A DNA stretch of 64,000 nucleotides from Sphingopyxis sp. (GCA_013823985.1 PNNB01000056.1:186001-250000); one strand, 5' to 3'. Positions 16,824-25,496 are shown, numbered from the stretch's first letter. Program-made: numbers and translations. Notes: generated by a model from the sequence alone, not told the origin.

Positions 16824-18482
16824 TTTGCGCGCCGTTTTCTCGCCAATGGCGCTGCGGTCGACGGCGGGCAAGGCGAAACGCAAGGCAAACCACAACGTTG
16901 CCACAACAACCGGAAGCATCAGGACAATGGTGACCAGCCGCGACAAAAGCTGGTCCGGCACCGCAAACTGCGTCTCGATAATCCACTCCGCCAGTCCGAG
17001 AAGAGCAAGACCGAGCGCGACTTTGCGCGAAAAGGCAAGCGCAGCCAACACCATGGCGCCGAACAGAAGCCGCTGTCCCGAGATCGGAATGAACGGGATG
17101 GCCCAGATCAGCAGCGATCCCACAATCGCAATCGCCAATGCCTTGATGAAAACGGACGCAAAGGGGCGTTCAAACGGGTGCAGGTCATCGTGCAGATTAA
17201 GCTGCACCATCGGTATGGCCGACGCCGCGACAAGACCCAGGGCAACAGCCCAGGCCATGGCATTCAAGCCATAGAGCGGCGTGAAATAGCCACCGATCAC
17301 AACCGCGATAATTACACCGGTGATGCTGCCGACCAACTGGTGGCGGTGCGCGGACACAACTTGCTGGATTGGCGCCGCCGCTCCGCACACCGCTTCAAAG
17401 GCCCGCGATGCGAGCAATATCCATACAGCGATCAGAGCCTGTTCCACGCCGGGTCCGAATACGGGTAGAATGGTGGGGCCCATAGCCCCCAGTGCGGCGG
17501 CAAGCGGCAGAGCCAAAGTCACCAATACACGTGTCGAAAAGCCGTAAATGGAGGTGACCTTTTCCTTGCCGTCCTTCGAAAGTGCGGATGCCAAAGGCGC
17601 GAGAACATAAGCGAAGGCAGTGCGCACCAACTGCACCAGGCTCGATATTTTGCGGGCCACGATATAAAGGCTGGTGGCAATCGCGCCATTGGCCCCGGGC
17701 AGGATTGCGTTCAGGGCAATGGCAGGGCCGTCGCCGAATATGCGCAAGGCGATGTTGGTGGGCAGGACCGCCAGGCCAGCCTTCAAAGTGGCATGGAACA
17801 TGTCATCGAACAAAGGGCCCTTCAGCATCAGCCGAAGTTCGAAATTCTTGGCGAGCAGGCGAACACACAAGACGCAGATCGCGGCGAGCGAAATCATGTG
17901 GCCGACATAAAGCGCGCGGGTCGACCAACCCGCCGCGAAGAGCGAGACCACAACCAGCAACCGGATCAATTGCTCCCAGAAAAGGCGCAGGCGGATCTCC
18001 GCCCCAAATATCCGCCGGGATCGCAAGGCGGATGTCGACACTTCCACAAAGGACCAAAGGGGCAGGGCCCAGATGAAAAGGCGGATAAGGTCGGCGGCTT
18101 GCGCGGAATCGCGGGCGTCGGCGTTGAAGAATTTCGATACCGGCTCTGCCAGAAAAAAGACCGTGATGGCGATCAGGATACAGGGTATGACCCCCAATAT
18201 CAGCGCCGCGCGCAGCGCCGCCGCTTCCTTTTGCGGCGTCCCGGCCTGCGGGACCACCCGCTGCATCGCGCCGGTTGTGCCGAGATCGGCAACATTCTGG
18301 GTCAGATTTACGGCGGCCCATAGCGCCCCGTAAAATCCGTATCCCGCCAGACCGAACAGCCAGATATAAAGCGGCTGGGCTATGACTTCGAGGACACCGC
18401 CGAGCCGGGCGAGCAGGGTTGTTCCTGCGCCCTTCGCCACATCGCGTGCGGAAATTTCGTGATCGGCCTTTGGTTCCGTCAT
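16809..18482 (-). CDS. MATE/Wzx-like polysaccharide flippase
   Basis: A 557-residue integral membrane protein with about 14 hydrophobic helices, of the oligosaccharide flippase/polysaccharide-exporter type of the MOP superfamily. Such proteins flip lipid-linked oligosaccharides across the inner membrane. The ATG at 18482 (MTEPKADHEISARDVAKGAG) gives the normal cytoplasmic start; a longer frame upstream adds a non-membrane, unlikely N-terminus. With the nucleotidyltransferase, ICMT-like protein and kinase it forms a compact envelope-type group with no glycosyltransferase beside it. Confidence 0.88.
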   Translation of the reverse strand: MTEPKADHEISARDVAKGAGTTLLARLGGVLEVIAQPLYIWLFGLAGYGFYGALWAAVNLTQNVADLGTTGAMQRVVPQAGTPQKEAAALRAALILGVIPCILIAITVFFLAEPVSKFFNADARDSAQAADLIRLFIWALPLWSFVEVSTSALRSRRIFGAEIRLRLFWEQLIRLLVVVSLFAAGWSTRALYVGHMISLAAICVLCVRLLAKNFELRLMLKGPLFDDMFHATLKAGLAVLPTNIALRIFGDGPAIALNAILPGANGAIATSLYIVARKISSLVQLVRTAFAYVLAPLASALSKDGKEKVTSIYGFSTRVLVTLALPLAAALGAMGPTILPVFGPGVEQALIAVWILLASRAFEAVCGAAAPIQQVVSAHRHQLVGSITGVIIAVVIGGYFTPLYGLNAMAWAVALGLVAASAIPMVQLNLHDDLHPFERPFASVFIKALAIAIVGSLLIWAIPFIPISGQRLLFGAMVLAALAFSRKVALGLALLGLAEWIIETQFAVPDQLLSRLVTIVLMLPVVVATLWFALRFALPAVDRSAIGEKTARKLRLL

Positions 18483-18552
18483 GGTTGGCGCCCCGCTACG
18501 CCGCGCCTTCCTGTTCTGGCAAGCCCTATTGCGCGCGCCATGCCCGCATGCG

Positions 18553-20043
18553 TCACCGGCCCATTTTCTTTTGCCGCCGCCGCTGCACCGATGATCCGAT
18601 CCCCATGGCTTCGCGATATTTAGCGACGGTCCGGCGTGCGATGTCGAAGCCCTTGGCGTTGAGCAGGTCGACCAGCGTATCGTCGGACAGAATTTTCGTC
18701 CCCTCATTATCAATCAATGTCTTGATGTGGCTCTTGACCGCTTCGGCAGAAATGCCGTCCCCGTCAGCAGACTGCACACCGGAGGAGAAGAAATATTTCA
18801 GGTCAAACAGGCCCCGGTCGCAATGCAGATATTTATTGCTGGTCACGCGGCTGACGGTGGATTCGTGCATTTCGATCGCGTCGGCCACCTGACGCAAAGT
18901 CAACGGCCGCAAATGCGCGACCCCGCCGCGGAAAAAGCCGTCCTGCTGTTTCACAATTTCGGTCGCCACCTTGATGATGGTGCGCTGTCTCTGGTCCATC
19001 GCCTTGATCAGCCAGTTGGCGTCGGCCATGCATTCGTTCAGCCACGCCTTGGTGGCCTTGTCCTGACCCAGTTCGGCAACATAGGTCCGGTTGATGAGCA
19101 AGCGGGGCAAATTGGCGCTGTTCAATTCAATGGCCCACCCAGCCCCGCGGGCGGTCACAAAGATATCGGGCGTGACCGCGACGCTGCTTTCGCTTTCGAA
19201 ACGGCAACCGGGTTTGGGATCATAGCTGCGCAGTTCGATCATCATGTCGCGCAGGTCCTCGTCGTCGACGCGGCACATGCGCTTCAACTGGTCAAACGCA
19301 CCTTTGGCGACGAGATCGAGATTGTTGATCAGCTTCGCCATGCATGGGTCGTAACGGTCGGCTTCCTTGGCTTGAAGCATGATGCACTCGGCCAGATCGC
19401 GCGCGCCGACGCCTGTGGGATCGAAACGCTGCACTTCGGCCAGCGCCTCTTCCATTTCGGCCATCGACACCCCCAGGCGATGCGCCATGCCCAGCAGGTC
19501 CGCACCCAAATAGCCGGTCGGTTCGATCTGTTCGATAATCTGTTGCGCCAGAAACAGCAGGCGGCCTGAAAGGCTCGCGCCGGCTTGCGCCATCAGATGC
19601 TCCCGCAAGCTGATGTCGGCGGCGGCGAAGGTGTCGAAATCCGGGCCTTCCCCTTCGAAACCGCCCGCCATATTGCCGCCGGACAGGCCCAGCATGCCGT
19701 CGGCCCCGCCGACGCTATCGGCGGCACCGTCATGGTGGAATGTTTCCGCGCCGAAATCGACGTCCAATGCCTCTGACGCCGCCATGTCGGTGCCGCCCAG
19801 AACATCGTCGCTGCTGCGGTCGCCGCTTTCTGTGGTGGGCAGGGCGGTGAAATCGTCCGGCGGGCTTTCTACCGGACCATCGTTCGCGCCGGTTTCCAGC
19901 AGCGGGTTGCGTTCCACCTCTTCGGCAATGAAGGCTTCGATTTCCATCGACGACAGCGCCAACAGCTTGATCGCCTGCTGCAACTGCGGCGTCATGACCA
20001 GCGACTGGCTTTGGCGAAGGTCGAGGCGGGGTGCTAATGCCAC
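18553..20043 (-). CDS. rpoN: RNA polymerase sigma-54 factor
   Basis: A 496-residue sigma-54. Region I is the glutamine/leucine-rich start LRQSQSLVMTPQLQQAIKLL, an acidic region II follows (about residues 50-130), and the core-binding and DNA-binding domains follow that. The RpoN box is ARRTVAKYREAMGI near the C-terminus. It lies 53 bp downstream of lptB, the classical order lptC-lptA-lptB-rpoN. It directs transcription from -24/-12 promoters with AAA+ activators; no such activator gene is in the window. Confidence 0.97.
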   Translation of the reverse strand: MALAPRLDLRQSQSLVMTPQLQQAIKLLALSSMEIEAFIAEEVERNPLLETGANDGPVESPPDDFTALPTTESGDRSSDDVLGGTDMAASEALDVDFGAETFHHDGAADSVGGADGMLGLSGGNMAGGFEGEGPDFDTFAAADISLREHLMAQAGASLSGRLLFLAQQIIEQIEPTGYLGADLLGMAHRLGVSMAEMEEALAEVQRFDPTGVGARDLAECIMLQAKEADRYDPCMAKLINNLDLVAKGAFDQLKRMCRVDDEDLRDMMIELRSYDPKPGCRFESESSVAVTPDIFVTARGAGWAIELNSANLPRLLINRTYVAELGQDKATKAWLNECMADANWLIKAMDQRQRTIIKVATEIVKQQDGFFRGGVAHLRPLTLRQVADAIEMHESTVSRVTSNKYLHCDRGLFDLKYFFSSGVQSADGDGISAEAVKSHIKTLIDNEGTKILSDDTLVDLLNAKGFDIARRTVAKYREAMGIGSSVQRRRQKKMGR

Positions 20044-20096
20044 AGGCTACTTAATCAGGCTGGGGTGGACGGGAAATTCTGCACGGGCGCACGCCA

Positions 20097-20876
20097 TTAC
20101 ATCGCAAAACTCTCGCCGAGATACAGGCGGCGCACATTGGGGTCGGCGACCAGCGCTTCGGGGGAGCCGGAAAACAGCACCTGTCCGCCATAGATGATGC
20201 AGGCGCGGTCGACGATTTCCAGCGTCTCGCGCACATTGTGGTCGGTAATCAACACGCCGATGCCGCGGGTTTTCAGATCCTTGACGAGATTGCGAATGTC
20301 GGAAATAGAGATCGGGTCGATCCCGGCAAAGGGTTCGTCGAGCAGCATGATCGAGGGGTTGGCGGCAAGTGCCCGTGCGATTTCGCAGCGCCGCCGTTCC
20401 CCGCCTGATAGCGCCATGGCGGGTGCGCTGCGCAAACGGCCAAGGCCGAATTCATCGAGCAGGGTCTCTAGCCGTGCCGCCCGCGCCGCAGCATCGGGCT
20501 CCGCCATTTCCAATACCGCGCTGATATTCTGCTCGACCGTCATGCCGCGAAAAATGGAGGTTTCCTGCGGCAGATAGCCAAGCCCCAAGATCGCGCGACG
20601 GTACATTGGCAGGCCCGTGATATCCGCGCCGTCCAGCGTGATGCGGCCACTGTCGGGCTTTACCAGGCCCATGATCGAGTAAAAGCAGGTCGTCTTGCCC
20701 GCGCCATTGGGACCAAGAAGGCCCACCACCTCGCCCTTTGCCACCGACAGGGACACATCGGTCAACACCGCGCGCTTGTCATAGCTTTTGGCGATCGAGA
20801 CCACGCCCAGTCCGGACGATGCGCCTTCCGGGGTCGTGGCATCTGCGGCGGGCCGCTCTGCTGTCATGCTGTCCAT
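20097..20876 (-). CDS. lptB: LPS export ABC transporter ATP-binding protein
   Basis: A 259-residue ABC ATPase that powers LPS extraction from the inner membrane with LptF/LptG and LptC. Walker A is GPNGAGKTT, the signature LSGGERRR, Walker B IMLLDEPFAGID and the switch histidine in ITDHNVRET. The N-terminus has about 25 extra residues; an ATG three codons later is possible. It sits between lptA and rpoN as in most Gram-negative bacteria. Confidence 0.97.
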   Translation of the reverse strand: MDSMTAERPAADATTPEGASSGLGVVSIAKSYDKRAVLTDVSLSVAKGEVVGLLGPNGAGKTTCFYSIMGLVKPDSGRITLDGADITGLPMYRRAILGLGYLPQETSIFRGMTVEQNISAVLEMAEPDAAARAARLETLLDEFGLGRLRSAPAMALSGGERRRCEIARALAANPSIMLLDEPFAGIDPISISDIRNLVKDLKTRGIGVLITDHNVRETLEIVDRACIIYGGQVLFSGSPEALVADPNVRRLYLGESFAM

Positions 20877-20947
20877 ATCAAATCATCGTCCGCAATTGCC
20901 GGGTCTGTCTTGGCAACAGCTACCCAGTCTGCGGACAACATGCAATT

Positions 20948-20962
20948 GGCATGATTCATGCC
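20948..20962. promoter_or_regulatory. Perfect 7-1-7 palindrome upstream of lptB, weak sigma-54 resemblance
   Basis: GGCATGA-T-TCATGCC lies about 72 bp before lptB in the gap after lptA. It has the GG-N10-GC spacing of a -24/-12 element, but the flanking bases fit the consensus poorly. It may instead be a mRNA hairpin or regulator site. Confidence 0.25.
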
Positions 20963-20979
20963 TGCCCATTTTAGCGCAA

Positions 20980-21510
20980 TTAGTTTTTCCGTGGCGGTAC
21001 GGTAAATGTGCCCGAAACGCGGCCGCCTGAAGTGCTGGTTCCAGCAGGGCCCCCGCCGTTGATGGTCGATCGGCCGGAGTTGAGGTCGATCACCAATCGC
21101 CCGCCATTCAGCTTGTTGCTGCCCTGAACGAGATTTACGTTGCCGATCAGGGTAATCAGGCTGGTGTTCAGGTCGTATATCGCGGCATTGCTGGTCGCGC
21201 GCAGGTCATCCTTGGTGATGGTGACGCCGCCGGTCGCGTCCAGCCGCTCGACATCGGTGCCACCACCGTTGCTCGAATAGGCAGCTGTCAACCGGCTGGA
21301 TTTCAGCACCAGACCGGCTTGCGTAACGGTTACGCCGCCTGCCAGCACAACCCGGTCCGCGCGGTCCTGCAGCTCCAGCGAGCCTGCCGTGAAATCGACA
21401 GGCGCGTTGCTGTTATGGTTGCGGATCGACTGCGCCGAGGAGGCGGTCGACAAAATGGCCGCCGCGCCGATGGCTGTGCAAAGACCTGTCATGAAAGAGC
21501 GTGTGTTCAT
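20980..21510 (-). CDS. lptA: LPS transport periplasmic protein LptA (OstA-like)
   Basis: A 176-residue exported protein. A signal peptide ends near ASSAQS (about residue 26). The rest is the OstA/LptA beta-jellyroll: PVDFTAGSLELQDRADRVVLAGGV, later LRATSNAAIYDLN and NKLNGGRLVIDL. It bridges LPS from LptC in the inner membrane to LptD. The ATG at 21510 has GAGG upstream and lies 7 bases after the lptC stop. The Ser/Thr/Gly-rich tail is typical of sphingomonad versions. Confidence 0.93.
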   Translation of the reverse strand: MNTRSFMTGLCTAIGAAAILSTASSAQSIRNHNSNAPVDFTAGSLELQDRADRVVLAGGVTVTQAGLVLKSSRLTAAYSSNGGGTDVERLDATGGVTITKDDLRATSNAAIYDLNTSLITLIGNVNLVQGSNKLNGGRLVIDLNSGRSTINGGGPAGTSTSGGRVSGTFTVPPRKN

Positions 21511-21517
21511 TACGGCC

Positions 21518-22153
21518 TCACTTAATCGCATTCTGGTTGATACGCAAATGGACGCCGCCATCCAGCCGCACGACGCGGGTATCCAGATCGGCTTTCAGGC
21601 GCTGTGCTTGGAATGTGCCGACCTTGGTCCGGCCGCTGACAGGACCAAAGCTTTGCATGGTTTTGTTTTTCAGCGACAGTTCCACATTGCTGGCCACCAT
21701 ATTATAATCAGGGGAGGTCACGGCCAGCGGGCCATTGACCCGCATCGTCTCCCGATTGAGATTATAGGACCCGCGCTGCGCCGAGATGGACGCCGGGCCG
21801 TCGTTCAAAAGGATACGCGCCGACAGCGATGTCATGTCCAGCACCGGTTCGGCCGAGGTTTTCTGCACAGCGCTTCCCGCGCGCAGCGAAAAGGGCCGAC
21901 CCTTGCTGTCTTCGCCACGGTACAACGCCTCGATCAGACGCATGCGTTCACGCGACAGGCTGACCTCATCCTTGTTCAGGACAAAGCTGAGTTCCTGGGT
22001 TCCGGTAAAGGGGCCGAAGGCAAGCACCGCGAGCAGCAGGCCGATCACACTCGGCAAGCCCACCCGCAGGAAACGGATCAGCCGGTCATGCCGGCCGCCG
22101 GGCAAAGCCCAACGTTGCCTTTGTGTGCGTTCAAGATCGGCGAGTTCAGACAT
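21518..22153 (-). CDS. lptC: LPS export system protein LptC
   Basis: A 211-residue protein with one N-terminal TM helix (about residues 32-48, VGLPSVIGLLLAVLAFG) and a periplasmic LptC/YrbK-type jellyroll. It receives LPS from the LptB2FG transporter and hands it to LptA. It has the usual order before lptA with a 7-base gap, and follows the RNase D-like gene by 24 bases, so one transcript probably covers rnd-lptC-lptA and perhaps lptB-rpoN. Confidence 0.93.
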   Translation of the reverse strand: MSELADLERTQRQRWALPGGRHDRLIRFLRVGLPSVIGLLLAVLAFGPFTGTQELSFVLNKDEVSLSRERMRLIEALYRGEDSKGRPFSLRAGSAVQKTSAEPVLDMTSLSARILLNDGPASISAQRGSYNLNRETMRVNGPLAVTSPDYNMVASNVELSLKNKTMQSFGPVSGRTKVGTFQAQRLKADLDTRVVRLDGGVHLRINQNAIK

Positions 22154-22177
22154 CGGAGCGTTAAACGCCTTCGAACC

Positions 22178-22795
22178 TTAACTGTGCCCGAATATGTCGA
22201 TTTCCGGCCAACCCGCCAAATCAAGTTCGGCACGGTGCGGCAGGAAATCGAAACAGGCCTGCGCCAATTGCGTCCGCCCTTCGCGTTCAAGACGGGTCAC
22301 GAATTCGCTGTGCAGGCGATGCAAATAGCGCACGTCGCTGGCCGCATAGTCCTTCTGCGCCTCGGACAAGGTGGGCCCGCCCCAGTCGCTCGACTGCTGC
22401 TGCTTGGAAATATCGGTTGCCAGCATTTCCTTTACCAATTCTTTCAGGCCGTGTCGGTCGGTGTAGGTCCGCGTCAGACGCGATGCGATCTTGGTGCAGA
22501 AAAGCGGTGCAGCGGTCACATTCAGATAATGCGAAATCGCTGCCAGATCGAATCGGGCGAAGTGGAAAAGCTTTAGCCGTTGCGGATCCGCCAGCACGGC
22601 GCGCAGATTCGGTGCGGCATAATCGCTGTCCGGCCCGAAACGGACAAGATGTTCGTCCCCCCTGCCGTCTGAAATCTGCAACAGGCAAAGCCGGTCACGC
22701 GGCGTGATCAAGCCCATGGTTTCGGTGTCTACTGCGACGGGGCCCGGGGCCAAAACATCGGCGGGCAAGTCTTCTTCATGCAAATATACGCTCAT
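22178..22795 (-). CDS. RNase D-like 3'-5' exonuclease
   Basis: A 205-residue DEDD-superfamily exonuclease. ExoI is VDTETMG (Asp and Glu metal ligands), ExoII is HFARFDLAAI and ExoIII is YAASDVRYLHRL (Y-x3-D type). It lacks the C-terminal HRDC domains of full RNase D, so it is the short alphaproteobacterial form that precedes lptC. The ATG at 22795 (MSVYLHEEDL) is preferred; the longer frame adds 21 unlikely residues. It is probably involved in RNA 3'-end trimming. Confidence 0.92.
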   Translation of the reverse strand: MSVYLHEEDLPADVLAPGPVAVDTETMGLITPRDRLCLLQISDGRGDEHLVRFGPDSDYAAPNLRAVLADPQRLKLFHFARFDLAAISHYLNVTAAPLFCTKIASRLTRTYTDRHGLKELVKEMLATDISKQQQSSDWGGPTLSEAQKDYAASDVRYLHRLHSEFVTRLEREGRTQLAQACFDFLPHRAELDLAGWPEIDIFGHS

Positions 22796-23012
22796 GACTG
22801 GTCCCTTGCCCGACCATGTCCGCCAACGCAAATAAAACTGCGTTTCCGACCCCCGCAAAAGGGCACGTAATATTTGCTATCGCGTAATCTTTTAATGGGA
22901 TATAGCTTGGGCTTGCGCGATCAGGAAGGGCCGCGCTTGTGATGTGCAGGACTGGCGCCCTCGACTGCATAGACTAATTTGTTTTGGGCGGTGAGAAGGC
23001 AAGTACGAAGAC

Positions 23013-23789
23013 ATGGGTTTTGATCGCAAGCGTAACGGCCGTGGCCGGGACAAACGAGACGGCTTTGGGGATGACAGCTATGATGGCTACCGGGCACCCC
23101 CTCCATTCCAGAGTGATTTTGGCGGCGGACGTCCTAGTGGCGGATTCGGCGGTGGCGCAGGTGGCGGCGGCGGCTTTGGTGGCCCACGTCGTAGTGCCGG
23201 CGGCCCCCCAATGCCTGCGCAGGTCATTGGCTCTGGCAAGGGAATAGTCAAATTTTTCAACGGACAAAAGGGCTTCGGCTTCATCCAGGTGGATGACCGT
23301 CCTGATGATGTGTTCGTTCACATCAGCGCCGTCGAGCAAGCCGGACTTTCGGGTCTGGCAGAAGGACAGCCGCTCGAATTCACGCTGGTGGATCGTGGTG
23401 GCAAGGTTTCTGCAACCGATCTGGTCATCGATGGCGAACCCATCGCCGTGCCGGAACGCGCACCGCGTCCGGAACGCAGTTTCGACCGTGACCGTCCGCC
23501 CCGTGAGGGTGGTGGTTTCCGCGGTGGCGATCGCGACTCGGCGCCACGTGGACCACAGCGCGAATCGACTGGCGAACGCGCCAACGGCACCGTGAAATTC
23601 TTCAACGACATGAAGGGTTTTGGATTCGTGCAGCGTGATGACGGCGGCGAAGATGTGTTTGTGCACATCTCTGCGCTGGAACGCTCGGGCATGGGTCAGG
23701 TCACGCAAGGCGACCGTTTATCGTTCGATATCGAGATTGACCGCCGCGGCAAATTCTCTGCCGCGAACCTCAGCGCGCTGTCCGAATAA
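23013..23789 (+). CDS. Double cold-shock-domain protein with Gly-rich N-terminus
   Basis: A 258-residue single-strand nucleic-acid-binding protein. The N-terminal 70 residues are basic and then glycine-rich. Cold-shock domain 1 (about 75-137) and domain 2 (about 191-256) both have the RNP motifs, KGFGFIQVDD/DVFVHIS and KGFGFVQRDD/DVFVHIS. A basic, Arg/Gly-rich linker joins them. The leader of about 215 bases is long, as in many cold-shock mRNAs, and may fold for thermal control. It ends in a strong terminator. It is likely an RNA chaperone or transcription antiterminator. Confidence 0.93.
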   Translation: MGFDRKRNGRGRDKRDGFGDDSYDGYRAPPPFQSDFGGGRPSGGFGGGAGGGGGFGGPRRSAGGPPMPAQVIGSGKGIVKFFNGQKGFGFIQVDDRPDDVFVHISAVEQAGLSGLAEGQPLEFTLVDRGGKVSATDLVIDGEPIAVPERAPRPERSFDRDRPPREGGGFRGGDRDSAPRGPQRESTGERANGTVKFFNDMKGFGFVQRDDGGEDVFVHISALERSGMGQVTQGDRLSFDIEIDRRGKFSAANLSALSE

Positions 23790-23808
23790 ACAGACCGCGA
23801 ATTTATAG

Positions 23809-23846
23809 AAAGGCGGGTGCAGCATTACGCTTCACCCGCCTTTTTT
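23809..23846 (+). terminator. Rho-independent terminator after the cold-shock gene
   Basis: AAAGGCGGGTG (23809-23819) pairs with CACCCGCCTTT, followed by a T-run (23841-23846). In the other direction the stem is followed by an A/T-rich stretch, so it may also serve the converging dps gene. Confidence 0.92.
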
Positions 23847-23865
23847 ATGTCACGTCCAGACCCGG

Positions 23866-24330
23866 TCAGGCTTTACCGATGGTCGCCGCAAGGAACCATG
23901 CGCGTTGCTCCGCCTGATCTGTCCAATCGTCGAGCAAACCGTCGGTGGCATTGTCGCCCGCGTCTTCGGCAAGGTCTTTGGCTTCCTTCAATGCTTTCAC
24001 CAATGTCTCGTTATCGGCGTGAAGCTCTTTCAGCATCTTGGCCGCATCGGTTGAGGTGGAGTCATGATCCTTGATGCGCTGCTTACCGGCAATCGCGCCG
24101 ATGGACGTCAATGTATCCTGACCCAGTTTCCGCACCCGTTCGGCCACCAGATCGGTTGTGGCGATGAGTTCGGCCGCCTGTTCATCGAACAAAAGATGAT
24201 ATTCCCGGAAATGCGGGCCGGTCACATGCCAGTGAAAATTTTTCGTCTTCAGGTATAGCGCGTAATAATCTGCCAGCAGACCGTTCAGGGCATCGGCCAA
24301 TGCCTTCTTGCTGTTGTCGCCTTCTGCCAT
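23866..24330 (-). CDS. dps: Dps-family DNA-binding ferritin-like protein
   Basis: A 154-residue four-helix ferritin-like protein. The intersubunit ferroxidase ligands are visible as FHWHVTGPHFREYHLLFDEQ, with the His, Asp and Glu of the Dps family. It stores iron and protects DNA under oxidative stress. Of two adjacent ATGs, the second (24330) is 7 bases from GGAG and is preferred. A near-perfect -10 (TATAAT) lies 39 bases upstream. It converges on the cold-shock gene across a shared terminator. Confidence 0.94.
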   Translation of the reverse strand: MAEGDNSKKALADALNGLLADYYALYLKTKNFHWHVTGPHFREYHLLFDEQAAELIATTDLVAERVRKLGQDTLTSIGAIAGKQRIKDHDSTSTDAAKMLKELHADNETLVKALKEAKDLAEDAGDNATDGLLDDWTDQAEQRAWFLAATIGKA

Positions 24331-24368
24331 CATTTTTCTCCGTTTTTCTGGGTTCGTCCGTTGAACGC

Positions 24369-24374
24369 ATTATA
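24369..24374 (-). promoter_or_regulatory. Consensus -10 element (TATAAT) for dps
   Basis: Read on the minus strand, CAGTATAATGCG lies 39 bases before the dps start. A weak -35-like TGGAAA lies 17 bases further upstream; the poor -35 suggests activator dependence (inference). Confidence 0.45.
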
Positions 24375-24433
24375 CTGAGTGTAGTTCCTTTTTTCCATGG
24401 GAGCCTGTCGGTCAGACAGAGTGACCGCGTCGC

Positions 24434-25000
24434 TTAAGCTATTCCGAAAGCCTGCGTGGCCAGCATGAATCCCCATACCAAGAGCAGGCCACCCGAAATC
24501 CAGCGAATGGGTTTAAGCGGGACGATTTGTGCGAGCCGCTCGCGCAACAAGACGGCGGGGATCGTCGCGGCCATGATCCCAGCAAAACCGCCTATCAATG
24601 CCATCCCCCAATAGGGTGTGCGCGCGCTTTGCGCCGCGATGATGAACTGGCTCTTGTCGCCGAATTCGAGAATGAACAGCCCCAGAAAGGCCGTCAGGAA
24701 AGCAGGCATTTTCCAGTTTGTCAGCGGATCGACGGTGCGCCGCCACATCAGCATTCCCGCGCCTGCAAATATGTAGGCGAGGCCTGCGAATAGCTTCACC
24801 GGCGCTTCGCTGATCCATTGATCAATGACCGAACCGCCAGCGGCAGAGATTGCGCTGTTGCACAAGGTGGCAAGCGCCAGCCCGGCAAGGATCGCACCAT
24901 TCTTTTGGTATCGCAAGGCAAGTGCAGCTGCCAAAATCTGCGTCCGGTCGCCCATTTCGGCGAGGAAAACGGATAGGAATGTCGAAAGCAGCGCGTCCAT
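24434..25000 (-). CDS. GDT1/TMEM165 (UPF0016) family cation transporter
   Basis: A 188-residue protein of six TM helices in two inverted halves. Each half has the family motif E-x-G-D-[KR]-[ST]: EMGDRTQ at about residue 15 and EFGDKSQ at about residue 112. Family members export Mn2+ or exchange Ca2+ for protons. The leader of about 100 bases was checked for a yybP-ykoY manganese riboswitch and I do not see one. It probably protects against manganese excess. Confidence 0.9.
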   Translation of the reverse strand: MDALLSTFLSVFLAEMGDRTQILAAALALRYQKNGAILAGLALATLCNSAISAAGGSVIDQWISEAPVKLFAGLAYIFAGAGMLMWRRTVDPLTNWKMPAFLTAFLGLFILEFGDKSQFIIAAQSARTPYWGMALIGGFAGIMAATIPAVLLRERLAQIVPLKPIRWISGGLLLVWGFMLATQAFGIA

Positions 25001-25098
25001 GGCCTGGCACTAGCATCGGGGAATTAAAATCTGGAGAAAAAGATACAGACCGGTTCGTCCGGGAATTTTCGAAGATTAGCGTCGCGCTAGGGCGCGCT

Positions 25099-25434
25099 TT
25101 AGCCGGGAAGCCGCACCGCTACCGATGCCAACAAGGATTGGGTCACCGAAGGGCTCAATTGCGAACAGCCAATCGCATCTTCCAAAATGCCGGTAAAACT
25201 GCTGACGACCGAATCGCCCCCACCATGATCGATCACGCGCTGCATGGTGGCTTCGAATACGCCGGCAATTTCAGCCACGGTTGCGAATTGATGCACGGTT
25301 GCCGTTTTCCGGATGGCTTCAAGGCGGACCAGAAATTGCAAAGGGTTGGTGTCGAACGAGGTTAAGCGCAGGGCTTCCAGCAAATCGCTTAATTCCGCGC
25401 GAATCAGCATCTGCCGATCATGATCCATTTCCAT
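25099..25434 (-). CDS. Hypothetical 111-residue protein, CtrA-like promoter
   Basis: I do not recognise this protein. It is soluble, without signal peptide or TM helix, predicted largely helical, and contains runs such as MLIRAELSDLLEALRLTSFD and RKTATVHQFATVAEIAGVFE. Length and helix content resemble small phosphotransfer or regulator proteins, but no phospho-histidine motif is clear. The ATG at 25434 has AGGGG upstream. A CtrA-like box stands 47 bases before the start. DivK, a regulator of the CtrA pathway, is encoded 2 kb away. A cell-cycle or motility link is inference. Confidence 0.65.
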   Translation of the reverse strand: MEMDHDRQMLIRAELSDLLEALRLTSFDTNPLQFLVRLEAIRKTATVHQFATVAEIAGVFEATMQRVIDHGGGDSVVSSFTGILEDAIGCSQLSPSVTQSLLASVAVRLPG

Positions 25435-25481
25435 GGCAATGCCCCTGTGCCCTATGATACAGGCAGTTTGCGCCAACATGG

Positions 25482-25496
25482 TTAACAAGTCGTGAA
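25482..25496 (-). promoter_or_regulatory. CtrA-like box before the 111-residue protein gene
   Basis: On the minus strand TTCA-N7-TTAA followed by CCAT, one base off TTAA-N7-TTAA. The distance to the start codon is 47 bases, matching the boxes at 12831 and 47922. Confidence 0.45.

Noticed and set aside
25001-25098. yybP-ykoY manganese riboswitch before the GDT1-type gene
   Set aside because: The leader lacks the conserved riboswitch core and is too short for the usual structure.
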